Assembly: GCA_000499405.2 (NCBI GenBank)
Contig: HG738139.1
Coordinates: 9,324,616 to 9,388,615, forward strand
From: Onchocerca volvulus
Lineage: Eukaryota > Nematoda > Chromadorea > Rhabditida > Onchocercidae
Direction: 5' to 3'
DNA length: 64,000 bases
The notes under the pieces are model-generated. The model saw only the letters and a list, made by a program, of their open reading frames with translations. It did no database searches and was not told where the DNA came from. The position numbers and the translations under genes are program-made. Every line of letters begins with the position of its first letter. The first letter of the stretch is position 1. This document shows positions 25,432-55,460 of the stretch, piece after piece.

Positions 25432-28099
25432 TTAAAACAATGAATCCATATTTCCACGCTGCGTTGATTTGAATGCACCGAGATCTTGTCGTGATGATAT
25501 CCTTGTCTGAGAAGTGATACCCCATGCCGGTCCGTCTGGAGCTGATCCAGATGCTGTGGGTCGTTTAAATCCCTAAATTCAATGCATTCTTAATATTTTA
25601 AAATATCCATATAATCGATAAAAAAAAAATTTAGTTGTGACTAAGGAAATCATGTGGATTCAAACAAAATAAACCGAAGTTTCACTTCCCTCATTTCACT
25701 GGCTCAATATAACTTCCAAAACTAAAACTAGAACAAAGAATACATGCTTTACACTAAGTACAAAATTACAATCACATTCTGATTCAATTCAAAACATTCT
25801 CCTTCATTCTCTACTTCGTCTCTTCTTCCACTGTCATAATCTAGAGACAACCATGACGAGTCAAATTACTTCAAAAATTCAAAAAAATCAATTCCAAGAG
25901 ATACCTTCATGCTTCGACTTGTTGCTTTCGCATTAAAAGAAAGCCACTTCTTTTTTTCGTCTTCTTTTGCTTCTTCTAGTTCCTTTTTCCGATGTTCTTT
26001 TTTGAGTGCTCGTAATCGTCGCCTTTCGCGCTCCATCTGTAAATAATAGTTTTTAAAAATAAGCAAATGCACAGTCGAAGAAAAGCAGTCAAATCAAAAT
26101 TGTATTATTTCAATATTTAGGTTTGTGGAGCAATGCTAATAAATCCAGCTTTATGATATTTGTGTTCAATGAAGAACTTTCATTATATTATACCACACTT
26201 ATGGAAGTATATCTCATTGAGTTTTCTGAATTCATTAACCTTCGACTTGACAGCGAATCTCACACAATGTTATCTACTGAACTGTCATCAGTTTTAATAT
26301 TTACTTTGTTTTTCCCTTACTTCAAAAAAAAAAAAAAACATTTATCTCATATTAAACCACAATGCTTTGAGTTTCGCGTTTTTAATTTCAACAAATGATC
26401 TTTTTAAATATTCTTCGATTTGAATAGATAAGAGAGAAGAGAAAAAAGCGGAACAAAAAGTAATAAACTGCCTCAAAATTAGTAAAATATACAAATTAAT
26501 AAAAGTATGATGAAATACCACCAAATAGCAAGTTTGATTTTTTAACTATTAAATCAATAGCTTATTAAAATGAACAATTTCAACTGTACTGTAATGCAAA
26601 ATTATGAATTCTAATTAAATTAAAAATGTACTTAAAAATGTACTTCACCTGCCATTCGCTTTTGCGATGACGCATACTTTTGGCTGATTTTTCCCAAACA
26701 TACATCTTACTGTCATCTTTTGAAACCGCACTTAAATTATTCACGTTAACCATAGCCTTTGTTCCTTTACCTAAATATAAAATTTTTTTCAAAAAGTAAA
26801 AGAAACAATGTTAGAAAAGTACCCAACACTGGGACAGAAACTGAGATGAGAAATAATGATAAATAAAAAACTGGACAACGAAGGATGATATTTAAAGCTT
26901 AATAATTACCAAAATAAACACTTCATATGATACCCATAAAAATTTTATTATTTCTGAAGCAAATATGGTAAGATTTGTTTGTTCTGTTAAAAGCATATGC
27001 TGAAGAGAAAATGAACATTCGTCCTTACAATAAAAAAAATCGCTCTCAAGAAAAAGATTTTAAAAATACTGGAAGAAATCGACCGGACTTAGAATATCGA
27101 ATTAAATAGCTTAAGCGACTTACATTGTATTTTTCTCACCATTTACCTACAAAGTAAGCTTCAAATATCCAGTATTTTTAGCACAATACTGCGAAAGAAT
27201 AGAAGGTTTTGAGCGATTTTTGTGCTTGCCACTAATAGAAAACAAAAATTGAATACTTACCAACGATTGTAACAGCGACATTATCTTGTGCAAATCCATC
27301 AATTACTGCTAAATATTTTTGTCCATTTGAGAATGGTGCCATGCACTGATCTCCCACCTAAAAAAGTATATCTAACCAAGATATAGAAATTTTGAGTTAT
27401 GTGAATTGCCTTATTCGATATCTTAATAACAATATTCCGTCGGATGCGGTGTGGTAAGTCGCCTATTCTATTTAACAGGATTATATTATCGGCAGATAAA
27501 GTTTTTTCAAAGTAAAATTACATTTTGATGAAGAGAAATAATCTATTCTATCCAATAAGTTGCTTAGGATTATATTATTGGCGATAAAGCTTTTCCAAAA
27601 TGAAACTATATTTTAAGCAAAAAATAAAGAAAAATCTTCACCTTCCAAGGATTTTTGGTAGTATCATCAGAAGTTGTACTACTTGGTTGTTCGGCTGTTG
27701 ATGATGTTAGTTCTTCTTGAAGAGTGATAATTTCCTGTAAATCGACTTTCAATTTCAACAGCTCATTATTATCTGGTTCAGTAAGAAGTGCTGCTTCGAC
27801 CTGAAAAAAACTTACAATTAATGCATGTCAATCAAAACTAAAGTTCCAAATAGTGAGCATCCAAATATGAGTGAATTAAGGATTCTCTTGTATTGCTATC
27901 GACAACTTTAATAACAATTAAACCAGCATCAAACGAAAAAATAACTGAGACTAAGTTTATAAAGACACAACAAACAAATGCAGGTCATTTTCCATCCAGA
28001 TAATCTCAAAAGAATATGAGGTAAGAATAGACGAACAAGCAATAAGCAAACCTGTTGAAGCTGAAGCTTATAACTCCCGAGCTCTTCCGCCATATTCAT
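25432..28099 (-). CDS. smndc1: SMNDC1 / SPF30, survival-motor-neuron-related splicing factor 30
   Basis: Six phase-consistent exons: 28099-28052, 27800-27642, 27357-27261, 26770-26649, 26036-25905, 25572-25432. They encode 232 aa (human about 238). The N-terminus MNMAEELGSYKLQLQQ matches the family's first helix. Residues 70-117 form a single Tudor domain (VGDQCMAPF... to NNLSAV). A charged coiled-coil follows (MERERRRLRALKKEHRKKEL, exon 5) with the KKKWLSFN block. The tail has GFKRP followed by GPAWGIT and ends SLF. SPF30 is a U2 snRNP-associated factor needed for tri-snRNP docking. The Tudor domain in known members binds symmetric dimethylarginine of Sm proteins; here two cage aromatics look replaced (see findings). 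The start is the ATG nine bases after a ttttcag acceptor. The gene is divergent from tmem-17. Confidence 0.93.
27462..27630. repeat. Diverged tandem duplication in a smndc1 intron
   Basis: Copy 1 (about 27462-27541) and copy 2 (about 27542-27630) share ctattctat, ggattatattat and a gataaagnttttcaaa-like core in the same order, with many substitutions and small indels. The duplication fills most of intron 27358-27641. Confidence 0.7.
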
Positions 28100-28111
28100 C
28101 GGCTGTACACT
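28100..28111 (-). promoter_or_regulatory. Possible spliced-leader acceptor before smndc1
   Basis: On the minus strand tttgttttcag ends just before TGTACAGCCG and the start ATG at 28099. The strong polypyrimidine acceptor so close to the first ATG suggests trans-splicing. Confidence 0.5.
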
Positions 28112-29349
28112 GAAAACAAAAGGAAGCAATGATTACCAATACCCATATCTTCTAATTAACTCAACCTCTACCAAAACACTACAGATCTTCTCAATCAATC
28201 TCTATCGTTCCTTTCACATACAGTGTTCTACTTCCAATTATTGCTTCATCACAATTTATGCACTCATATAATGTAAAAGATATTTCGAATATTCCCACCA
28301 CCTCATATCCAGTTATATTTCGAGCCCGCAGAATCAAACCCCAGAGATTTCTTCCTCGGTTTTTCCAGTATTAGTGTGCGAAATTACTTCCCAATTCTAT
28401 TACGGAGCCTGATGAGGAGGATAGGAGACGAATAGCCAAAAAAATCAATCGTTTGTTTGACTGATTTTTTGCATGTTCGGTTTCTGTTCATTCTTGTGAT
28501 TGGAAGTATCTGTTGCTACTGAAGAAGTAAGCAACAACAACAGCAATAATAGTAATAGTAACGATGACAAGGACAATAAGAATAATAATGACAGAGTACC
28601 TAATTAGGAAAAGAACGTAAGTTTTTTCCAAGATATCTGCGATCCGTGAGAAGATCATCAAAGTTAGATCATACTTTCAAATCAGATGCTCACGATGTGA
28701 GAAATAATTAATGTAATTAATGTACTAACAGCTGGAAATAATTGATATACTATATATTTATATATAGAAGTTCCTTCAAAATTGAAAAGAGAACTAAATC
28801 AGTGTTTGTTATGTCATTAGATGATTATCTTTTTAAAAATTGCAAACTATTGGAGACTCCAGAAAATTTTGATAATATAGCAGATCTGCGTTTTTATTAT
28901 ATTTACTAATCTGTAACCATTGTTTGTTTTTTAATGCAAATTATATAACATTTGCTTTCTTTTACATCAGATATATATCTTTCAGGAAGAGATGATTGTC
29001 GATGACGTGACGTTGAAATACTTGAGTGTGCAAAAACTGAGACAGCTCATGAGAATTGGTATTGAGCAAAAGTTCGATAGCAGGATCTACCGTTGATGTC
29101 ACCATGGCAACCTTAGACAAGACTCTTTCAGTTTTTCATTTTCAGTTATTTCTAATCTGAAATTCAAAAGGTAATAAATACAACTGTTGAATATCTTTCT
29201 TTTGAAGTGAGTCAGACAGAATTATTTTTATGAATTTCTTAAGCATTAGAATTTCTTTAAGCATTTCTTAATCATTTGTGAATTTTCTAAGCATTAGTTG
29301 TTTGCTTGTGATTCGGTTTGCGTAAATTTTATTTTTAAATAACAATCGA
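28112..29349. promoter_or_regulatory. Divergent intergenic region of smndc1 (-) and tmem-17 (+)
   Basis: About 1.24 kb with no coding support. It should carry promoters for both genes. It contains an AAC/AAT trinucleotide-like stretch (about 28528-28600), an AT palindrome near 28750-28766 and the X-box at 29098-29111. Confidence 0.6.
29098..29111 (+). promoter_or_regulatory. X-box (RFX/DAF-19 binding site) upstream of tmem-17
   Basis: GTCACCATGGCAAC matches the nematode X-box consensus at every informative position (GTNNCC AT RGNAAC): an imperfect palindrome of two half-sites around AT. It lies 239 bases before the tmem-17 ATG, close to the distance usual for DAF-19 targets, and the downstream gene encodes a ciliary protein. 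Known biology: DAF-19/RFX factors drive ciliary genes through this site. Confidence 0.85.
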
Positions 29350-31134
29350 ATGAATCCAAGGCAGATCATTTTTGCAATTTTAAGAAATTTCTCAAATTTG
29401 ACAAGAATTAAGGCGTGGATGACAGCGATGAAAAGATTTGGTCAAAAAGCAGAAGTTGGTAAGGATTAAATTATACATGTATGGTATTACAATAAAATAT
29501 CTTTGAATTAACTACTTCATAATTAATAATTTTTAAAAACACTGAAAAGATTAAACTTTCAGAAGTTTTATCAAGTTTACCGTTACAAATTGCTTTGCAT
29601 TATAACGTTTGCTTAGCCCCATTCTGGGCCATTGGATTAATTATTAGTCTCATCATTAAGGTAACAAATTTTAACCTCGATTTTATTATTTTTGATTTCA
29701 AGGTTTTAGATCTTTTATTTTCACCCATTAAGTTCGATTTCTGAGATTGTTAGTTCTTCTCTTTCTTTTTTTTTTCTTTTTTTTTTTTTTTTTTTTTAAC
29801 CGAATTTACGAAAGGATTGCTCTCTCCAAAGAAAGAATGTAAAATAATGATGCAGAACTTGCAAATATTTTTAATCGAGTAACATATTATTAAATAAATC
29901 CTCTTGTTGGGTTAAATCTTACCGTTGGATGTCTTAATTATGTGATGAAGTGTAAGGAAGGTTTTTAGACGTTTAGTTACGTGCTGGCACCTATGTAATG
30001 AAAACACAATATCTATTCATTAATTAGAGATGATAAATTCGTTAGTAGGTGTTAAAATAAAAACCACAAAACTCAAAATTTTAAAGACTATACATCAGAT
30101 AACTCCTTTCTATCTGTACTACCAAAAATAAGCAAAGATCGAAACGAAAATTGATGAAATCATTTCCAAGTCACTCCTTAACATTGTTACTAGCATTATT
30201 CTATTTATATGCATACAAAAATCTGCTAATTAGCAGGAATTGAGTAGAGAGCATAAACTGGTTATGGAAAAATAGAGTCTGGACTTCTGGCAATCAAGCG
30301 AAATTCATAGAAAGTATTGCAGATGCATTATTTATCTACCACTAATGTAATTATATTTTCAACTTTGCTCTTCACGACAATTATCATAGAGTTTATTCGC
30401 TTATTTCTTGGATACTACGGCAATTTGGGCGAAAAAGTGAGTAAATTATGCAAATTGTTCTAATTTTACTTATGCAATTTATAGAACTTCTGATTTCTTT
30501 TAGACTACCTTGGTATCATACAAATTTGCTGTCAGAGTTACATAAAAGAAAAGATTAAATGCAATGGAGAACTTTGGAATATTGAATGTTGAGTGAGAAT
30601 TTCAAGCTATGAGACTAACTGGCAAGAAATAAATTCAAGCATCAGTTAAGAACTCTGTGCCATAGCCATCATTTCAGATATCTGCTCTATCCGGTTTCTG
30701 GGTAACAAGTGTAATTTTGCAAATGCCAATTGCAGCATTTTCGGTTTTGAATACTAATATTTCATTACCCATAGAGAGAATTTTATATCTTTATCATGCC
30801 ATTTTTTTATTTATTGAGGTTTGATTTTTATCGATTTTATTCTTCATTGGAAATCATCAAAAATCAATTATTCAGTTTCAGCAATACTGAAGAAGATATG
30901 GAGAATGGAGTAGGAAGGAGGAAGCAATTTGCTGAGATTTCTCGAAGTTTATGATGATTTGTATAATTATCACTACAAATAAGATCACATAATTTAAAGA
31001 TAACTAATGAAACATCTTCTGGGTTTCAGATTATTGCAGGCTTCCTGATGATCCGTAAAATATCACGTTATCAGATGGCTAGATTCAAAGAGAGAGTACT
31101 CGAAGAAGATAAATCCAAAAACAGAGACGATTGA
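29350..31134 (+). CDS. tmem-17: TMEM17, ciliary transition-zone membrane protein
   Basis: Five phase-consistent exons: 29350-29458, 29563-29660, 30323-30436, 30678-30818, 31030-31134. They encode 188 aa (human 198). The conserved blocks are SSLPLQIALHYNV (about 40-52), IRLFLGYYGNLGEK (94-107), LSGFW then QMPIAAF, and SLPIER. Four membrane segments are visible at about 50-69, 77-96, 110-130 and 144-163. The C-terminus is short, basic then acidic, and should be cytosolic. TMEM17 belongs to the MKS module of the ciliary transition zone, where it helps gate membrane proteins; in nematodes cilia exist only on sensory neurons, so expression should be limited to these cells. The X-box upstream supports this. 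The start is the only ATG before the conserved core that keeps phase with exon 2. TMEM216/TMEM80 are related, but the SLPLQ and GYxGNLxEK motifs point to TMEM17. Confidence 0.92.
29777..29797. repeat. T21 homopolymer in tmem-17 intron 2
   Basis: Uninterrupted T run of about 21 bases preceded by TTTC-rich sequence. It lies 500 bases before the next acceptor, so it is probably not part of the splice site. Confidence 0.85.
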
Positions 31135-34004
31135 TTGTAGTTTTTCACTTTGGTTATCATACATCTATTTACATTCTTTTGCTGTTATTTTCATTTCGAT
31201 ATTGCAAAATTAGTTCAGTTAAAAAATCCATTGCAAATTTTTGAATGGTTAAAATTCTAGTCTGCAAATAAGTTACTAATTTTTAGAGATTTAACTATGA
31301 TTTTGAATTACTTTCAAAAATTTATTTCCAATTAAATTTTATTAGCATTTGATAAGAAAAATGTCCTGTAGTCTCTTTGCCATTGTTTATCATTGTTTTT
31401 GTCTTGATCATCATCATTTGTAGTAAAAGCAGAGACAGTTATCTTTTGCTGATCATCAATATTACTCATTTTCGGTGCGATCATGTTTCTTATCATTTAC
31501 TGCTTCATTGAACTGGCAACATCTGTGTTTGTTTCTTCTACTAATATTTGAAATCATCTTCATGAAAAATACTATTGAGGGCATAGATTAATTTGTTTCT
31601 TTTCCTTCTGAAAAAACTTATATAAAATTAAAGAATGAAAGAAGAGAAAATGCTGCATTATTTAATCTTTTTTTTGAAACTTGAAATCACAAAATATCAT
31701 GTCAGATAATAAAGTTAAAGAAAATACTATGAATGGGATGCAATCCTGTCTCCCATGCAAAAGCTCACGTCTTATTTTAGAATTATTTATTACTTATTCA
31801 CATTCATTACATTGATTACATTCGAAGCTTAATTTTTAATCGGTTGTACAACGTCCAGTGTCTAGATGGAGTTCGAATTCCAGTTCTCTAGAGGATGCAA
31901 GAGGTTGAGAGAAGGAGCACTATCGCACACGTCAATCATTGATTTGATATAACAAAATAATTTTGTTCAAATGTACCGCTCTGCGTAATTGTTCATTGGA
32001 TCTTTTTGTACATAATACTTTTTTTTAATGTATTGTTATACAGCAGGCCGCAGCACTTTTACATATTTGAATATTTCGTAAAATTTTAAAAAATAAAATT
32101 ATACACCTCATAAGCGTTTTTCTTTGTTTTGTTTTTTTTTTCGACCCAGAAATGAATTAATCTAAATCAACAACTGGTTATTATAAAATTCACTTCTCTT
32201 CATTAAAATTTAGATTTGATTACCATTTCAAATTTCCTAACCGCGGACAGTGCCAATCTGTACAGCTGTCGCATTTGTCTAGCAAGAGCTATCAGTTGTC
32301 ATTTTGAAGTTTAGTCATGTAATGCCTGCACTGCATTTTTCTGCCTGCTATCGTGCAACGAAAAGTGTTCAGCTGCAAAACTGGTTTAAATAAGTGTGCT
32401 TGTCGGAAAATTTGTTTGTAGCACAACCTCAACTTGGGTAATTAAACCTTTACTACAAAAAATTGGATAACGTGACACGAATGCAAATTACAAATCAATA
32501 ATATCAATATAACAAAGTTAATGATGAAAAAAAGATTGGCGAATAAAAGGAAATTTAAAAACCCCAGTCGGACCAAACCGCTTCTTTGATAATTCTGTAT
32601 ATATTTTTTTTTTATAGAAAAGGGCACCTTTGTTAGCGCGTGATGGTAGATATTGACCCTAGTTAAGGATTATAAAGCTATCTAAGAACAAAGAAATGAC
32701 TTAACACATCTACAAGAATCACAAATCATCTGTATGAAAATTTGTTCGGTTCTTCCGACAGTGCCATCCATTATTGTGTAGTTCATTTGCCTATTTTCAA
32801 TTTGTTGAAAAGTAGGGCATGCGTATTTAAATGAAAAGACACTTTTTTGAATACTTTCTTAAGGCCCATTCCTTTTTATTATTTTTTAACTCTTGAAAAT
32901 TTAAAAAAAAAAGAAATTATTCGGGTTGTGGAAACATTTGTTTCAACTTAATCATATTTTCAAAATTTCAGATGTAATTCTTTTGTTAAAAATTACTGAT
33001 CTTTTAAAATCCATTTTTGGGTGAAGAAAAATAAAGTGCAGTAATCACATGATTTGATTGCAGCCAAACGCCAAACATGTCAAACATGTCGTTTACGAAA
33101 ATGTTGCTTAAAGGGAATGAAAAAAAATTGTAAGATTCTTTCCAGATATGCATTTCTTTGCTTTTAATAACTTTATTAACAACCCACCGCTGGACATAGT
33201 AACGTACAGACTAGTTTTTACTATATAATTTGTATGATAGTTAGTCAATATAAGCATATCATCACAGAAGCACTGTCAAATTCTACATAATAATACAATG
33301 TAATGAACATCGATTTATCTTCAAAGAGATAAGCAGAAAACATCATATATACAATGTATCATTGATTGAATAAGAATTATGAATATCAAATGTGTTAAAA
33401 TGGATTAGAAGAGTGAAGTAATCAGTGAAGTAAAATGAAGTAATTCGAGAAATTCATTTTACTAAAACAGTTTTTTTCAACTTTAACTTTTTTCAACACT
33501 AAATTTAACAAAAAAAAAAAAAGGAGAAAAATCGGAAGAATCTTACTAAGCGACTTAAGAAGAGGAAATAATTTGTGACCAGTTCATACTCAGAATGTCC
33601 CATAATCTAGAATCTAAGAAAGAGAATTATTACAGAAACACTTATCCCCTCTTCCAGTATTTACAGAAATCAGTCCCACATCATTTCTACTATACAACAA
33701 CAACCTCCTGCATAAATCTTCGTTCAATCCCAAAGTCCAAGCGATATGAAGCCAATAAAAGTCAACTATTTTTAAGCTTAAAAATATCTCTTGGTCTCTT
33801 CAAATAACAAAGTCCTTATGGTCCCAACTTTCATCCATCATTTAGAGCAATTTGCAAGCCTTATGAGATTTAGCTTTCAAAATCAGTCGCAATTGCTAAA
33901 CAACGGATTCTGTGCTGTTGCATTAAATGTGAATATTAAAGGGATGTATTAGCTACCGTAATTTATAATTGGTCTGTTGCGCAGAAGCATCATGCGCAAT
34001 TCCA
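31135..34004. other. Intergenic region between tmem-17 and prp-8
   Basis: No supportable gene. The first few hundred bases are tmem-17 3' flank. A less AT-rich patch lies at about 32230-32410, without an open frame or recognisable RNA structure. A short inverted repeat TTGCGC...GCGCAA (33977-33999) precedes the G-rich tract. Confidence 0.6.
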
Positions 34005-34048
34005 GGTGGGAGGAGGTAGGAGGCGGAGGTGGTGTGAGGGTGGGTGTA
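34005..34048 (+). promoter_or_regulatory. G-rich tract upstream of prp-8 (potential G-quadruplex)
   Basis: About 44 bases on the plus strand consist almost wholly of G with single A/T/C spacers, giving more than eight GG or GGG runs. It is isolated in AT-rich DNA, about 510 bases before the prp-8 start. A promoter role is inference. Confidence 0.5.
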
Positions 34049-34362
34049 CGAGGCAAGTGCGTTGTACAGTTGATAGGTTTAATTAAACTTTTTGCATGTT
34101 ACTGTGATTTCATTAAGTTTGCCTTGCTGGTTAGTACAGCATTATACTGAAATATACATCGTTCAAGTTTTGATACGAACGGCAGTATGAATCTGTTAAA
34201 ATCTTCCTCTAATTAGAGCCATGATACTCGAATCATGTAATATACCTTTGCTCATCTAATTATTCTTCCATCTCTCACTTCCCCAGTATGATAACTCTTG
34301 AACTCATTTAGGAATTGCGCCAAAATAAATAGTAAGAGTTAAGCATTGAAGTTCGCACTCAT

Positions 34363-34506
34363 GAGTAGTTGCTAGTTTTGATCTGCGACTGAGTAGCTGC
34401 TAGGTTTTGACCTGCGACTAAATAATCGCTAGGTTTTGATTTGCGGCTGAGTAATTGCCAGGTTTTGATCTGCGATTGAGTAGTTGCTCGGTTTTGATCT
34501 GCGCAA
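34363..34506. repeat. Five-copy 29-bp minisatellite just upstream of prp-8
   Basis: Units: 34363-34390 (28 bp), 34391-34419, 34420-34448, 34449-34477, 34478-34506. Each carries ggttttgatctgcg or a close variant plus gagtagttgct. Units differ from each other by one to six bases. The array ends 45 bases before the putative trans-splice site, so it lies in the promoter or outron. Confidence 0.95.
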
Positions 34507-34531
34507 CATTCATGGAAGGTTTGAACTTTAA

Positions 34532-49179
<14,648 letters not shown>

Positions 49180-50328
49180 AATTAGTTAAATCTACTAAAG
49201 GATTCTTTTGTCCTTTGAGTACTGTTGAAATATCTTGTAAATATTGGAGTTTAAATCACAAGATTAATAAATCAAGCAACACTTTATGTAACTAAATTTT
49301 GATTCTTTTTCTTGTTATTTTGGCAATTTTTGTAGTGGTTTTGAAATCATAAAATAGTCACTCATTACGCACAGCCTCTTCCGATGTTTCATCGGTTGCA
49401 GATAAAGAGAATAATTCTAAAAGAAAAGTAGTGTTATACTAAGTAATCAATAAGCGTGCGATTTCTCAGTTTTTTTTTTCTTTTTTTTCTTCACGATTGC
49501 TGAATATTGTTTCTTTCATTCTTTGAAAAAACCATAACAGTTCTTGGTTTTATCAATCTTAATATGAATACAGAAGCTTAAAATTTTTGCACCTTTTAAA
49601 GATGTTGTTTCATGTTTCAGTTCAAAATACTTTTGTTTTCGTTATGTCAGGTTCACCATTCATTTGTATTGGAAGATGATTTTTATATCTATTTGAAATA
49701 CTTTCCGTTGTTTTCAAATAAATTTATTGAAAAGCATTATTCATATGGCAAGAACTGTAACCGTAAAAGATTTGGCCTTTATTGATAATGACAGTATAAA
49801 TGGAACTTCTAAATAGCAAGAAATTGTAGAAGATGCGGTGACGTTGGGACGTTCATAATTCTTGGATGCTTGATAACTTTGCGTGTGAGTTATCAAGAAC
49901 TTTTATTAATAATTGACAATAAAATTTGAGGAACACTGGAGTAACAACTGAAATATTCCAAGTTCGAATTTTTGTTCACAAATTTTGTTGAATCTCCGAA
50001 TTTCAGTATATAAATCAAGTCTTTTTCACTGCTACCGGATGAGAATAGCAGAAAATTTGAACTTTCAGTTCCTTGATCGCATGGAGATCGCCTTGCTAAA
50101 AAGTTGGTTCTTCTGAGTTTCTGTTTTTCATTTCTGATGAAGTATGAGAAGTTCACCAAACTGCACGAAAACATTAAATTCATTTTGATCTTAAAAGTGT
50201 TTGGTTTTATAACTTTGAACTCAAATTTTCACCTTTAAATTTGAATATTTCCATTTTCTTCATTGCAGCAAGAGTGATAGTTAGTTTCGTGTGACATTCA
50301 GCACATTCCAGAAATTTAAGTTGGAAGT
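49180..50328. other. Intergenic region prp-8 to wdr-48
   Basis: About 1.15 kb between two genes on the same strand. It holds the prp-8 3' UTR, its polyadenylation signal and the 5' flank of wdr-48. No coding support. The spacing is compatible with either separate promoters or a loosely spaced nematode operon. Confidence 0.6.
49266..49271 (+). terminator. Polyadenylation signal of prp-8
   Basis: AATAAA 87 bases after the stop codon, the usual metazoan distance range. Confidence 0.6.

Positions 50329-55460
<5,132 letters not shown>

Noticed and set aside
31860..31900. T-arm-like gagttcgaattcc suggesting a tRNA gene
   Set aside because: No matching acceptor, D or anticodon stems around it.
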